The translations under genes were made by a program, and so were the position numbers. The notes beneath the pieces were generated by a model. The model ran no database searches, was not told where the DNA came from, and was given only the letters and a program-made list of their open reading frames with translations. This document shows, one piece after another, positions 34,380-46,518 of a stretch of 64,000 bases of DNA (position 1 is its first letter; each line of letters starts with the position of its first letter). Origin of the DNA: Globodera rostochiensis. Lineage: Eukaryota; Nematoda; Chromadorea; Rhabditida; Heteroderidae. The DNA is taken from the NCBI GenBank assembly GCA_018350325.1, contig JAEVLN010000001.1, positions 1,911,501 through 1,975,500 of the forward strand. Reading direction: 5' to 3'.

Positions 34380-35935
34380 TTAAAGATTTTCAGGGCCGAA
34401 AATTTAAATTTTGTGGCCCGGCTTGATTTCATCTTGTTTAAATGATACGGGCCCCATGCGTCCGTCCGTCCGTCGACGACCACTTTTTTTTTGTCCCCAA
34501 TTTTCGCCCCCTCTGTTCTGCCCCAAAGCGTGTCGTCGTCTTCAATAAAAATGATCGGGGCCACCACACACCCTTTGGCCCCCCAATACATCATCCGAAC
34601 TTTGGCAGCAGACGGCCCCGTGGGGGTCGTGGGGGAGGGGGGGGGCAACCTGTTTTGGCCTAAACACAGCAGCAACCACCGCCCCCGGAGCCCATTATTC
34701 TCACAATTTTCACCTCCCCCCCCCCCCCCTCTCCCGAGGGGTCGTCCAGCCCGCCCCCGTCACCCCCACCCCCCCCCCACAATTAACAATTAATTTGTCT
34801 CCTTACCGCCGCCTCTTCCGCCCACCCCCCCCCACCACCCCCGCCTCCCCCCCCCCGCCCCCGTCCCGTCAGCCCCCAAGCGCAACTCCTCCCAGCCACC
34901 ACCACTCCCTATGTCCCGCAATCCATTTTAAGCTAATTTTATGGGCTTTTTGGGACCGCAAAAATAGGCGGAACTTTGTGGGCCTCCCGATTTTGTGTGA
35001 GGGAACCTTCATAAGAGGCAAAGATCAAAAAATGGGAGAAAATAAAACTAATAAAATGTTTTGCCCTGCTTTTGGATGCAAAAGTGCAATGCAAATTTTC
35101 AGAAAGAGCTCAGATCGCCAAAATTGTGCTCGACTTTGAGCCAGAAATGGAGGACGTTTCAGTACCAGTGATCTGAGTACCATAATAGAAAAGGATACAT
35201 CAACTTATCTTTGTAATTGTGAATAGGAAACTTTTTTTTTGTTAATTCATAATTATATGTATTGTCTGTCAACCCATGTTTTGGCATTTTTGGAATTTTG
35301 GCACCATATGTGCCATTATCAGAACACTAAAGATGTCTCATTTCCCCCAATATTACCGGCAAAACAACATTCTCCTCCCCCCCCCCCCCCATTTAATTTG
35401 ATTGCCATCGTCATAATGAAATGGTTAATCTCGAAAGATGCGCAGCAGCATAATTAATATCCGTTTATACACTTGCACAACGACCAAAATAAATAAAAAA
35501 TTAGCGTTTTTGTCTGCAAATTGCCTCGGGGCATAACGCGCATTGATCGATTGCGCGCGGACTTTGTGCTGCTGTTGAAAGTTGCTTCGGGGCATTGATC
35601 GGCGCGCGCGCATTGCCCTCAGGGGCGTTGAAGGTGCCTTCACCTTCAGCAGAAAGCGCTCTCAAGCCGCCACATTCCTTTGATTTTCCGTTTTCAGCAG
35701 CGTGTAAATCACTTAGCTGTGATCACACATTCAACACACCAACGTTCCAAAGTGATCTCTTCTCTGCTTTGTGATCAGAAGAGCTGATCACTGGCAAAAT
35801 GGCATCCCCCCTCCCCCACCCTCTCAACCTCCAAAAGAAAATATTGACGGAGCGCGGTGCCATATGATTGATGACTTTCATATATGTCTCAATTAAGACA
35901 CTTTTAATTGCCCAGAGACTCGACATTAACTGTCA
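34380..35935. other. no supported gene; C-runs
   Basis: From 34710 to 34900 the plus strand is very C-rich. At 35495-35645 minus-strand frames stay open but lack motifs and splice sites. No RNA gene is recognised. Confidence 0.4.
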
Positions 35936-35939
35936 ACAA

Positions 35940-37110
35940 CGATCGCCCCCCTCCCGCCCCCCCCGGAGCTGTCAGATCGCCCCCGGGGCTGTCAGATCGC
36001 CTCTCCCCTCCCATCCCGCCCCCGGGGCTGTCAGATCGCCCCCTCCCCTCCCGCCCCCCCCGGGGGGCTGTCAGATCGCCCCCTCCCCTCCCGCCCCCCA
36101 CGGGGGGCTGTCAGATCGCCCCCTCCCCTCCCGCTCCCCCGGGGGCTGTTTAATCCCCCCCCTTCCCGCCCCCCGCGGGGGCTGTTAGATCGCCCCCCCC
36201 CTCACGCCCCCCCCGGGGGGCTGTTAGATCCCCCCCCCCTTCCCCCCCCCGGGGGCTGTTAGATCGCCCCCCCCCCTCACGCCCCCCCCCCGGGGGCTGT
36301 TAGATCCCCCCCCCTTCCCCCCCCCCGGGGCTGTTAGATCCCCCCCCCTTCCCCCCCCCCGGGGGCTGTTAGATCGCCCCCCCCTCACCCCCCCCCCGGG
36401 GGCTGTTAGATCCCCCCCCTTCCCCCCCCCCGGGGGCTGTTAGATCGCCCCCCCCCTCACGCCCCCCCCGGGGGCTGTTAGATCCCCCCCCTTCCCCCCC
36501 CCCGGGGCTGTTAGATCCCCCCCCTTCCCCCCCCCCCGGGGGCTGTTAGATCGCCCCCCCCCTCAGCCCCCCCCCGGGGGCTGTTAGATCCCCCCCCCCT
36601 CCCCCCCCCCCCCGGGGGCTGTTAATCGCCCCCCTTCCCCCCCCCCGGGGGCTGTTAGATCGCCCCCCCCCTCACGCCCCCCCGGGGGCTGTTAGATCCC
36701 CCCCCCCTCCCCCCCCCCCGGGGGCTGTTAGATCGCCCCCCCCTCACGCCCCCCCCGGGGGCTGTTAGATCCCCCCCCCTTCCCCCCCCCCGGGGGCTGT
36801 TGATCGCCCCCCCCCTCACGCCCCCCCCGGGGGCTGTTAGATCCCCCCCCCTTCCCCCCCCCGGGGGCTGTTAGATCGCCCCCCCCCCTCACGCCCCCCC
36901 CGGGGGCTGTTAGATCCCCCCCCTTCCCCCCCCCGGGGGCTGTTAGATCGCCCCCCCCTCACGCCCCCCCCGGGGGCTTTAGATCGCCCCCCCCCCCTCA
37001 CGCCCCCCCCCGGGGGTGTTAGATCCCCCCCCTCCCGCCCCCGGAGCTTCAGATCGCCCCCGGGGCTGTCAGATCGCCCCCTCCCCTCCCGCTCCCCCGG
37101 GGGGCTGTTG
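35940..37110. repeat. C-rich minisatellite, about 35-40 bp unit, about 30 copies
   Basis: The unit is a C-run, GGGGGCTGTTAGATCGCC, a second C-run and TCACGCC or TTCC. Two subtypes alternate: one with GATCGCCCCC and TCACG, one with GATCCCCCC and TTCC, giving a higher-order unit near 75 bp in the middle of the array. The edges have a variant GGGGCTGTCAGATCGCC. The strand is almost free of A. It ends about 620 bp upstream of the PTR start codon. Confidence 0.95.
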
Positions 37111-37727
37111 ATCGCCGATCGCGTGACAGCTCAACACCCACGCGCGCCATTCGCATTTTTTTTCGCCAAACTTAAAGTGCGGCGGTGTGCAATTGAACTT
37201 TTGTTGTTGTTTTTCTTGAGGAGGTTGCGATTTCTCAACAAAAACTGAACACTGAACAATCCGTCCGATTAAAATGGGGCGGTGTTTTTCTTTGCGGTTT
37301 TTATTTTGATGATAATAAAATATAAATTGTCTGTCCCATTTCTCACAAATTTTCCCTAACTTTTAATTTAACAAAATTGGTCTAATTCACTTCGATTCAC
37401 TTTTTTAACAAATGATCATTATCAATGAATTATGATCAGACTTAAGGTTTGCAATCTCTGATCGGAGGAGGCAACTCAAAATTCACATTTTGTTTTTGAT
37501 AATCACTTCAATTCACCTTTCTTCAGTAACTGATCAAGGTCACTGTTCACAAATCACTGTTCGGTGGCACACAATTTTCTTAAGATTTTAATTTGGGTTT
37601 TGATCGAATATGTAGAAGTTCCAATCACTAACAGATCAAAAGGGTCCCACAAATTTTGAGCATTTTGTGTATTTTTTGACGAAACAAAACAAAACGACAA
37701 AGTCGAGGAAACTTCTTTTTGGCGACA

Positions 37728-40700
37728 ATGTCGGCAACTGATCGGGCCCCGCCATCGCCTCCGGCGCCACCCGCGCAAAAAGAATCCGTCGACTCGTCGG
37801 CGGTGACAATGCGACATCGATCATCCGCTGCTGGGCGCCAAAGCTCCCTGATCGGCTTTCCGGAACGACGACGCTCCTCCATCCTCGTTGGCCAGGTCGA
37901 AAGTTGTTCGAGGGAGATGCTCAAAAAATAGGGGGCTAAATCAACAATTCTGATTAATCTTAGGACGAAATGCCAACCGATGCCAATGCCAACCAGACCT
38001 AAAACGGTCAAAATGCCAACCAGCAACAGGCAGTTGGCATTTTGACCGTTGTTGCCCTGGTTGACATTTTGACGGCATTTTGACCTAGCGGCCTATCTGA
38101 TCATTGGCCAAGGTCGGTTGTGTTGTTCGACCTTCGCAAAGTGTCCATTTTTGTTTTAATGTGAAATCATGACTGATCAGTAATCACTTAATCAATTAAT
38201 ATAAAATGTTTTTTTGAAATTTCAGCGCTCCATGGATTTGCAAATGGAGCAGACTGGCAACGTTGGGCCACGCTTTGTCCTCTTCGTCATCCGAGCGTTC
38301 CGTCGATGGGGCTATTTTGTGGCAGACTACGACTGGCAGGTTGGGCAGGCACCTGAAGATCATCTGTTTACAAATCTGAACGATTCAAAACGACTGATCA
38401 CTGAACAGATCAAGTCGATCACATGCCGTTTTCGATTCATAAAATTGCTCCCCAATTCGAATACTTTTTTTATTTTTTGTAAATAACATTTTGAATTTAG
38501 GCAATGCTGGTATGCTTGTTGACCAGCTTGATCGGCTTCATCATAGTGTTGAGGACGCCGTAAGGACTAACTGATCAGCTCTGATCAGACATCTTTCTAA
38601 ACATTTTTTTATTTTTCAGCCAACAAAACGACATCCAGGGCTACGCGCCGCCAAACGCACGGGCACGGATTGAGTACAGCCGGTATCAGGTAGGATAGCG
38701 TGCCAATTTATGTTCAAAAGCGTTGGCACTAGATGCTTTAAGTGCCCCCTCCGGCTAAGCCAATCAAAATGCCGAAATGCCCCCATAAAGCCAATCAAAA
38801 TGCCGAAATGCCCCCATAAAGTCAATCAAAATGCCGAAATGTCCCATATTATTGGCAAAAGTTGTCACAACCATATTTAAACATAAAGAGTCAGCAGCTG
38901 CTGCTGCTGGTGGTGCTATTTTAGAATTCAAAAAGTCCATTAAGTGCCAAATCCAGATTAAATTTTTTGTGTTATTCGAATTTTAGAAATTATATTCTCC
39001 CCCCCCCCCTTAAGGAATTTTTCTCGCGCGATGGGCCCGGCATCAGTGTGTACATTTTCATAATTGCAAAAGACGGCGGCTCCCTGCTGCGCGAAGATTA
39101 TCTGAACGAGACCATTAAGGTGAGTCCCCCGAGTATTAAGCAGGTCTTGAAGCTGCTTCTTGAGAATGCCACCGATCAAAGTGTTCACTAATTGGCAAAG
39201 TGATCAGAAAGAGAATTTGAGTGATCATTTTCAGGTGTTGGACATTGCTAATGACGAAGTGCAATTGTCCGACCCGGAGATGGGCACCAATGGCAGTCAA
39301 AGCTTTTCAAAATTTTGCTTAAGCTTCTGTAAAGCGAACGATCCCCTCCGGGCATTTTATGTGAGCATTTTTTTTTTAAATTTTTTTAAAACATTTTTTG
39401 TTATTTAAAGCATGGACTCAATTACCAAAACACTCTGGCGACAAAAGGCCAAAAGCTGAACGGTCGCATCAATTTGGACTATCCGATCGCGCGCATTTTT
39501 GGACGTCCCATGAGTCTTCAGGTTGTTGTTGAATGCTTTAAAGCATTTTTTAAAATTATTTAATAATTGTGTCCCCTCCAGCAAACATTTTTTGGTGTCG
39601 AATTCTTCAACGAGTCCACCGCCTCGGGCGTTGATCCGTCCGATCAACGCCAATTCAATCTGACAGACGCTTTGCTCCGCGCCGCGCAATCCGACGATGA
39701 GACGGCGGACATTGATGACGAAAAAATTGGGGACAATTCGACAAAAAGTTTGGCCGAATTGGCGGCATCCGGACAGCATCAGCAGTACGTGACCAACATG
39801 CGCGAGATGAAGATGGTCATGTTGCGCTTTGATGCTGAACACAAACAAGGCTGGACCAGCGACATTGTGAAGCAGTACGAGCTGACCATGAGGAACAGAT
39901 TTGAGAAGTAAGCCTAAAATTATGACGGAACGTCCGGCACAGTCTTTATGATCCGGCCATTCTTCTGTTTCTCTCATGATCTAGTCCCGCCGATCTGATC
40001 AAAATCGATGACTGATAAGGCCTGATCAGGATCAGATCATGCCATGACTCAAGGCGTTCGAAAGCATAAATGTTCATATTTGTTCTCAGGAAATACGAAT
40101 CCAAACGACTCGCCATGTACGTGCTGTCAAAGTCGGTCATCGAGGACGAGATGGTCAGCAACACAACTATAAACTCGTCCTGCTCTGACTGTACACTCGC
40201 TAAATGGGGTCTAAAATGTTTCAGATCCGTGCCGGCCTCTCCATTATTCCCTACATGTCCATCGGCTTTGCGGTGATGGTCATCTGCTCCGTGATCTCCG
40301 TGCTCATCCGGGCATTGTACATGCACCAGCAAAGTGCACCGAAGGTGCAACGTGTTGAACATGAAGTCCTGTTAAAATCCCAGTTCCATCTACCAGATCT
40401 TTCTTGCCATCGCCGCGTGCGTTTTGCCCTTCATGTCAAGGTCTGTAAATGTGTGATCAGTGTCGATTGGTGTTTGGCACGATATTAAATTAAATATATT
40501 TTCGAAGATTTCAATTTTGGCATTTTTTTTTCTAATTATGGAAAATTTTAAACAAAAAATATTTCCATTTGTAATTACCGATGCCAATTAGTATTAAAAA
40601 ATCGATTAGAGCCGAACACTATTAGTGCCGATAACAAAAATTGTTTTGGCAAAAATTAGGCCAATTTTGATGCGATTTTTGCCACATATTCAGTGCGACC

Positions 40701-43700
40701 GCGCTCGGCTTCATGTTCTTATTCGGCTTCCGTTTTGCCTCCATTTTGTGCCTGATTCCCATCCTGGTGTTGTCCATTGGTGTTGACTCGTCCTATTTGA
40801 TGATTCATGAATGGCAACGCGTCATCCAACATTCTCGAAGGCAACCAAACCGCAGGAATTGCCATGTTGGCTATCGCATCTCCCAGGTAAAGTCGGCACT
40901 TTCCCGTTTTGTTCATGTCCAAAATGCCGGTTTATCCCCCCCCCCCTCAACCATCGGACGGTAGAAGGCACCATCGGGCACCGGGATGAGTGACATAATC
41001 GTGGCACGACGTTTAGGGACATTGCGATTTTGGGACCAAATTTTGCCCTACCCCCATGAATTTTGTGCCGTTCTTCCGGGGGGGGGGGTACCATCGGGTA
41101 CCGGGATGAGTGCCATAATCGTGGCACGACGTTTAGGGACATTGCGATTTTGGGACCAAATTTTGCCCTACCCCCATGAATTTTGTGCCGTTCTTCCGGG
41201 GGGGGGGGTACCGTCGGGCACCGGGATGAGTGGCATGATCGTGGCACGGCGTTTAGGGACATTGCGATTTTTGGGACCAAATTTTGCTTTGCCCTCTCCC
41301 ATGAATTTTGTGCCGTTCTTCCGGGGGAGGGGGCACCGTCGGGCAGAGTGCCATAATTGTGGCACGACGTTTAGGGACATTGCGATTTTTGGGACCAAAT
41401 TTTGCCCTCTCCTCCCACCATGAATTTGTGCCGTTCTCAACCCACTCCATTCCTGGTCAGGTGTTGTCCGAGATAGGCCCAGCCGTTCTGATCTCCACGT
41501 TGACCAACATTTTTGCGGATGGCTGCGGTTGGTACACGTCGTCGCCCGAGCTTGGCGGACTTTGCCTGGGCAACCTGGTGTCCATGATGGTCGCATTCTT
41601 CTACCAGGTCGGTTGGGATATCGGGGGCGTGTCATCAGCCGTCTCTCTTAGGCTTAGGCTTCTTTATGCCCCCCCCCTGAGGCGTTTTAACTGTCCAACC
41701 AACCCGCGGGAGAGGGGCGGGGGGAATCTAGGACAATTGGGACGCCGGAAAATAGCGGGAAATTGGGTGCCGGAAATTTTTTAAATTAATCAAAAACTTT
41801 TTTCTTAAAAAATAATAATTATTCTATTATTTTTAAACAATTATTTAAAAAATAAAAAATGGAAGAAAAAAAAAACTCAAATTCTCGTCGCGTGCCCAAC
41901 CCAACTTACGCATTTACCCAAAGTGGCACCGTTCATAACAGATGACTTTCTATGCGGGTCTGATGTCGTTGGTGGGCCGTTACGAAATTGCCACTGAGAA
42001 GCGTGAACGCCGTGAACTGCAGGAGAGCATTCGGCGTGCCGTCGAAACAAGCGGTGCCGGCATGGAGCTGGGCATGTCCAGCGTGAAGCATGGACTGACG
42101 GTGACAGTTCAAACTTCTTTTAACAACGCTTTTGTTCAATCGAGTTTTCAATAGATACCGGACTTGAGCTTCGAGCGAGACTCGAGACGAGATTCTCGAA
42201 AAAATCTCGAAAATTCAGTTTTATTCGAGACGAGATGTCGAGACGAGATTTCTCGAGAATCTCGTCGAGATCTCGCGGTCGCTAGTTTTCAATGATCAGC
42301 AAATTTTTATGTCGATCTGATCGATCCAAAACGTCGAGATAATGCCAAATGATGATCAGATCAATAATCTCAAAGATATAAAAGTGATCAAATTTGTGGA
42401 CCATTTGCCCCGATCGCCCTTTTTGATCAGCAAAAATGTTTTTGTTTACAGAGAAAACAGAGCAAATTCCACGAGCACACAAAACATTACATCAGCGAGA
42501 CCATTCAAGTGTACGTGAACTTTGTGGCCAACAAATTCGGTTCGTCTGACTACAAAAATATCTAAAGATGCTAATAAACAAACCAAATTAAATATTTCCA
42601 GTTGCTATGCTGATCGTCACGTTTTACTTTGTGTACCTTGGCTTGTCCATTTGGGTAAGCAAAAGTGATCTGATCAATGTTTGGACAAGTTCCTCCATTC
42701 TGATCAATCGATATCTCCGGACTTGGAATTTGCGTTTTTAAACCAAAATCCGGGGCCTGTGGAGTCTCCGGGACTCTTGGATTTCAATTTTGGCGCCCAG
42801 ACAATCTTGGGCAACGCCTCCAAACGGGTTTAGGAAATTTCAAATTGATCGGAAATACTGATCGATCAGAGTTATTTTATTCCAACGATTGGCATCACCG
42901 ATCGGAACACTGAACTCTCGTCGAAATTTTCTAGTGATATTAAATTCGAGAGCAGCTTGCCACATTTAATTGCGCTTCATACCCCCAGGGTGTGACTCGG
43001 ATGGAAGTCAAACTGTCCATCCAGCAGCTGTTCACCATGGACTCGCCCCTCCTCATGGTTTGCAACGGGCTCTTCTGCTTGCTGTTCCAATAAACAAACG
43101 TCCAAATTTGTTCATTGACAGGTTGACAAACTGCGCGTTGGATACCAAGTGCCGCACTTCATGGTTGGACTGCTTGAAAACCAATAAAAGAAATGCCCAA
43201 AAATTGGCAAAATTAAATTAAAAACAGAATGTCACAAAATGTCAATAATTTAAAATATTCCAAAAAGAGTGTCACCGTGTTGGTCTTCAACCCGGGCAAC
43301 CTCAGCAACCCGGAGCGTTTGGCCAGAATGAATCAATTTGTGGCTGACATGGAGGCCATCAACGGCTCCTGGGGCCCAATTGGCACCAAATATTTTGTGC
43401 GCGACTTCATCGCCTTCCAACTGAGCAATGAAGGTGCGAATTTTTGACGGCATTTTGTCTGATCATTGGTTTAAAGCTGATCTGGACACCGAATTGGCTG
43501 CCATTGATGCCGGCGAATTGGAAAAAAGTGCCGAGGATAGAACGGCACTGGCCACAACGACACAGACACCGAACGGCCCCTTCCACGAGGAGGACATTGG
43601 CACGTTCATGAATTGGCCCGAGTCCGCTGAATGGAAAGCGTACATCCGATTTGACAATAAAACGTGAGTGCTGATCTGATCTGATCAATCTCTTCTCTCC

Positions 43701-46321
43701 TCTGATCAGTGCCGATCGTTTCCAGTGCATTTCTGGTACATGAATTCTGTCTTCTGATTTGTTGAAATTGATGTTGGGACCAAAAGCTGTGCACATTCGC
43801 GCAAAACATTTGTCCTAACAAATTTGGCACATTTTTCGCTTCAGGGGCCATCTTCAGCGCTTCTTCTTCACCACTGGCTATCACGGAGAAAAGCTGCGGA
43901 TTTGGACAGAGCGTGGCCACATTCTGAACCAGTGGCGTGCCGTTGTGGACAAATATGCCAAGTATTGATTGAGCTTCTTTTTGTGTTTCCGGCATTTTCC
44001 GGATATTTGGGACCGTTTAAATCTGAATTTGATGGATGGATGAATTGCCCTCATGACATTAATTTTTTTAGTCCTGACGATTTCAATGCATCTTTGTATT
44101 ACGACGATTCCATTTTCCTGGATTTGATCGACAACATGCCATTCGACACGATGCAATCTGTTGTCGGAACACTGGTCGGTGGGGTGCCGTGCCGTTCTTG
44201 GAACACACCTGGAACGCATCTGTTAATCACAGATAGCTTTATATAAACGGCTGATCAGCGATCACTTTTCTCCTGGTCTGATCTGATCACTTCTGCTAGT
44301 CTGACGCTCAGATTACTCCCCCCCCCACTGATCAACACCAAACTCTGATCTGATCGACTCCACACACTTGTTGACCTGATCACTCGCTCCTCTCTCTCAC
44401 TCCTGGTCACTTGATCTAACCCCAAAATCTTAGTGATCACCTCCACACACTTCCCGTGTCATCGCTGGTCTGATCACTGATCACTTATTCCTTTCTCTTA
44501 CAGTTCTGCATGGGCATTGTGTGCTTTCTGTTTCTGAACAGTATGTTCACCGTTGCGATGGCGTCCGGCTGCGTGCTGTCCATTTGTTGCGGCATTCTTG
44601 GCATCCTCAGTTGGATGCATACGGATTTGGACCCAATCACAATGGTGAGTTAGTCGTCCGTTTTGATCCCGAATTCTGGCCCTAAAGCCAAGTAGTTGAT
44701 CAGTCTTGGTCCCAAATCGGAGTAATAGAGAGGATGAACAGTCTGATCAGTCTTGGTCCTAAATAGAGTAATTGGAAGATGATCAGTGTGCAGAGGCTTA
44801 AATCTTGATTCTGATCACATAGTTTCGGCAATTTCAGGCCGCCATGACCATCTCAATTGGGTTCAGCGTCGACATACCGGCCCATGTGTCCTACCATTAC
44901 TATCAGGCCGCTGCGCAAGGCGTTGACCTCACTCCGCAAACGAAGCTGGTCAGTCGGTGTCTGAGCCCTCTGATCACTTTCAACAAAAATATTGGCATTA
45001 TGCCCTAAGAGTTTCAATCATTTTTGGGCAAATTTGGCCATACCATTTACCTCGAGGCGTTTCATTTTGCCTTGTGATATTTACCCATTTGCACGTTTAC
45101 AGGTGAACTGCTTGTCCTCGGTGGCATTTCCCGCCCTGCAGGTTTGGTTAAATGAATGCAATTTGAATGTTAATGTGTTGACGACTCTCTGGCGTTTTGT
45201 TGTTCACTCCATAATTATTCAAATTAACTGCCTCAGGCCGCTTTGTCCACATGTCTGTGTGTGTCCTCGTTGTTGCTTGTCCACCTGCACATGGCTAACG
45301 TGTTCGTGCGGACCATGGTATGAATTTTATGTCAAAAAATTCCGCGCATTTTTTGTGTATAAAACAAAAACTCTAAAAATTGGTCAAAGTGTACTGAAAT
45401 GGGAACGATCGAGATTTCGATCGAGAATCTTGATCAACCACCAAATAAACAGGTGCTGTGCGTGCTGCTTTGCAACCTGCACGGCTTGGTGTTCTTGCCT
45501 GCCTTTCTGATCCTGTTCGACTCCATCGTCCAACACGTGCAGCAACGCGTTCGCACGCACCGCAGCAACGGACGCGTGGCGGCCGACGACGGCAAGCGCA
45601 AGCGGCCCACACCGATCCCGGAGGCGAGCGGCAGTCAAGAGAGTTCCCTGAGGCAAATGACAAAATTGCCGGAGGCGGTGGCGTCCAAAGCGATGCTGCA
45701 ACAACAGCAGCAGCAACGCAACGGTGGTGGCGGCAATGGCGGGCACTACCGCAATGGCGCCAGGGTGGGCAAAGCGCCGGCGGAGCAGTCCAATGTCACG
45801 GACAGGCAAGTGGTCGTCCCCGGGGGGGGGGGGGGGTCGAAAAATTGACATCAAATTGACGGAAGACCGGATCGGAAAACGGAAGAAAATGCCAAAATTT
45901 TACGGAATTCTGCTGTCCTCCTAATTGGTTAGGATTGGCAAATAATTACGGCACGCGTCCAGAGGTCGAAAAGCAGCACATAAACCAAAACATTCGGATA
46001 ATCACTGCTCGACAAACAGATTTTTTTTTATATTTTTGAATTCTTCGAAATTTTGATGGTTTTTTTTAATTTTATCCCAAAAAGCCGATTAGGTACGCCA
46101 TGCCTCCTCCCCTAAAAAATTTCGTTTTTTTTTTCAGGCCGGTGCTGGACAGGTTCAATTCGGTGGATGAGTCGGAAGGCACCGAAATGGCGCCAAAACG
46201 TTCGTTGAAGTCCATGGTGAACATACCGTCCACGGAGGAGGAGGCGGAGGAGGGCACTGACGCGGCACAAAAGGCGGCAGCAACGGCAACGGCACACAAC
46301 GGCGGGGAGCGGAAGGACTGA
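37728..46321 (+). CDS. Patched-related (PTR) sterol-sensing-domain membrane protein, 1179 aa
   Basis: Twenty-eight exons: 37728-37895, 38226-38339, 38501-38559, 38620-38689, 39015-39119, 39235-39360, 39411-39521, 39582-39907, 40090-40153, 40225-40344, 40397-40440, 40694-40886, 41461-41607, 41942-42100, 42452-42539, 42602-42654, 42989-43057, 43122-43163, 43268-43433, 43477-43663, 43845-43961, 44072-44174, 44504-44644, 44838-44948, 45103-45141, 45237-45317, 45453-45805 and 46138-46321. All junction phases agree. It has an N-terminal helix (about 95-114), a first extracellular domain with EFFSRDGPG, a sterol-sensing domain (about 382-650) with GPAVLISTLTN, a second extracellular loop and a C-terminal helix bundle with GFSVDIPAHVSYHY (about 932-945). 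The family transports or traffics sterols/lipids in membranes and acts in nematode cuticle and moulting. The usual GVDD motif of the first bundle is GVDS here (465-468). The last intron has a GC donor (GACAG|gcaagt). Exon 1 and the weak acceptor of exon 19 (ccaaaaag) are the least certain parts. Confidence 0.92.
38003..38050. repeat. perfect hairpin, 18-bp arms, in PTR intron 1
   Basis: AACGGTCAAAATGCCAAC (38003-38020) and its exact reverse complement (38033-38050) are separated by 12 bases. Partial repeats of the arm (TTGACATTTTGACGGCATTTT) continue to about 38085. Confidence 0.8.
38735..38845. repeat. 31-bp tandem repeat in PTR intron 4
   Basis: Three copies of CAATCAAAATGCCGAAATGC followed by CCCATAAAGC lie at 31-bp spacing. 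Confidence 0.85.
40950..41440. repeat. 120-bp minisatellite in PTR intron 12
   Basis: Four copies of a 120-bp unit start near 40978, 41098, 41218 and 41335. The first three are about 95% identical and the last is shortened. Each contains ACCGGGATGAGTG, GGCACGACGTTTAGGGAC, CCCATGAATTTTGTGCCG and a G-run. It fills most of the 574-bp intron (40887-41460). Confidence 0.92.
42165..42290. repeat. CTCGAGACGAGAT repeats in PTR intron 14
   Basis: Dense palindromic and direct repeats of TCGAGACGAGAT and TCTCGAGA may be a transposon remnant. Similar TCGAGTC motifs occur at 31030-31210. Confidence 0.6.
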
Positions 46322-46512
46322 TCAAATTTAATAGTGCCAACAAATATTTATTAGAGAATGGCATTTTAAATTGATCGATCGGTGGCATTTTGGAAAGCCA
46401 AAAAAAGTTCAAAGAAAACAAATTCTTATGCGTAACGTCTGTTTATTACAACACATTATACATATTTGTATCGCTCTGTTTTTAATGTATAAGGCAATTT
46501 GGAGGACCTCAG

Positions 46513-46518
46513 AATAAA
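46513..46518 (+). promoter_or_regulatory. candidate polyadenylation signal AATAAA for the PTR gene
   Basis: AATAAA lies 192 bases after the PTR stop codon. No other canonical signal was seen nearer to the stop. Confidence 0.4.

Noticed and set aside
35868..36188. Pro-rich frame of 106 codons over the C-rich satellite
   Set aside because: It is the satellite read in one frame; the alternation of C-run lengths breaks it immediately after.
40344..40400. Unspliced frame through PTR exons 10-11 (…KVQRVEHEVLLKSQFHLPD)
   Set aside because: A 52-base intron (40345-40396) with GT-AG ends restores the conserved sterol-sensing-domain helix; the unspliced frame does not.
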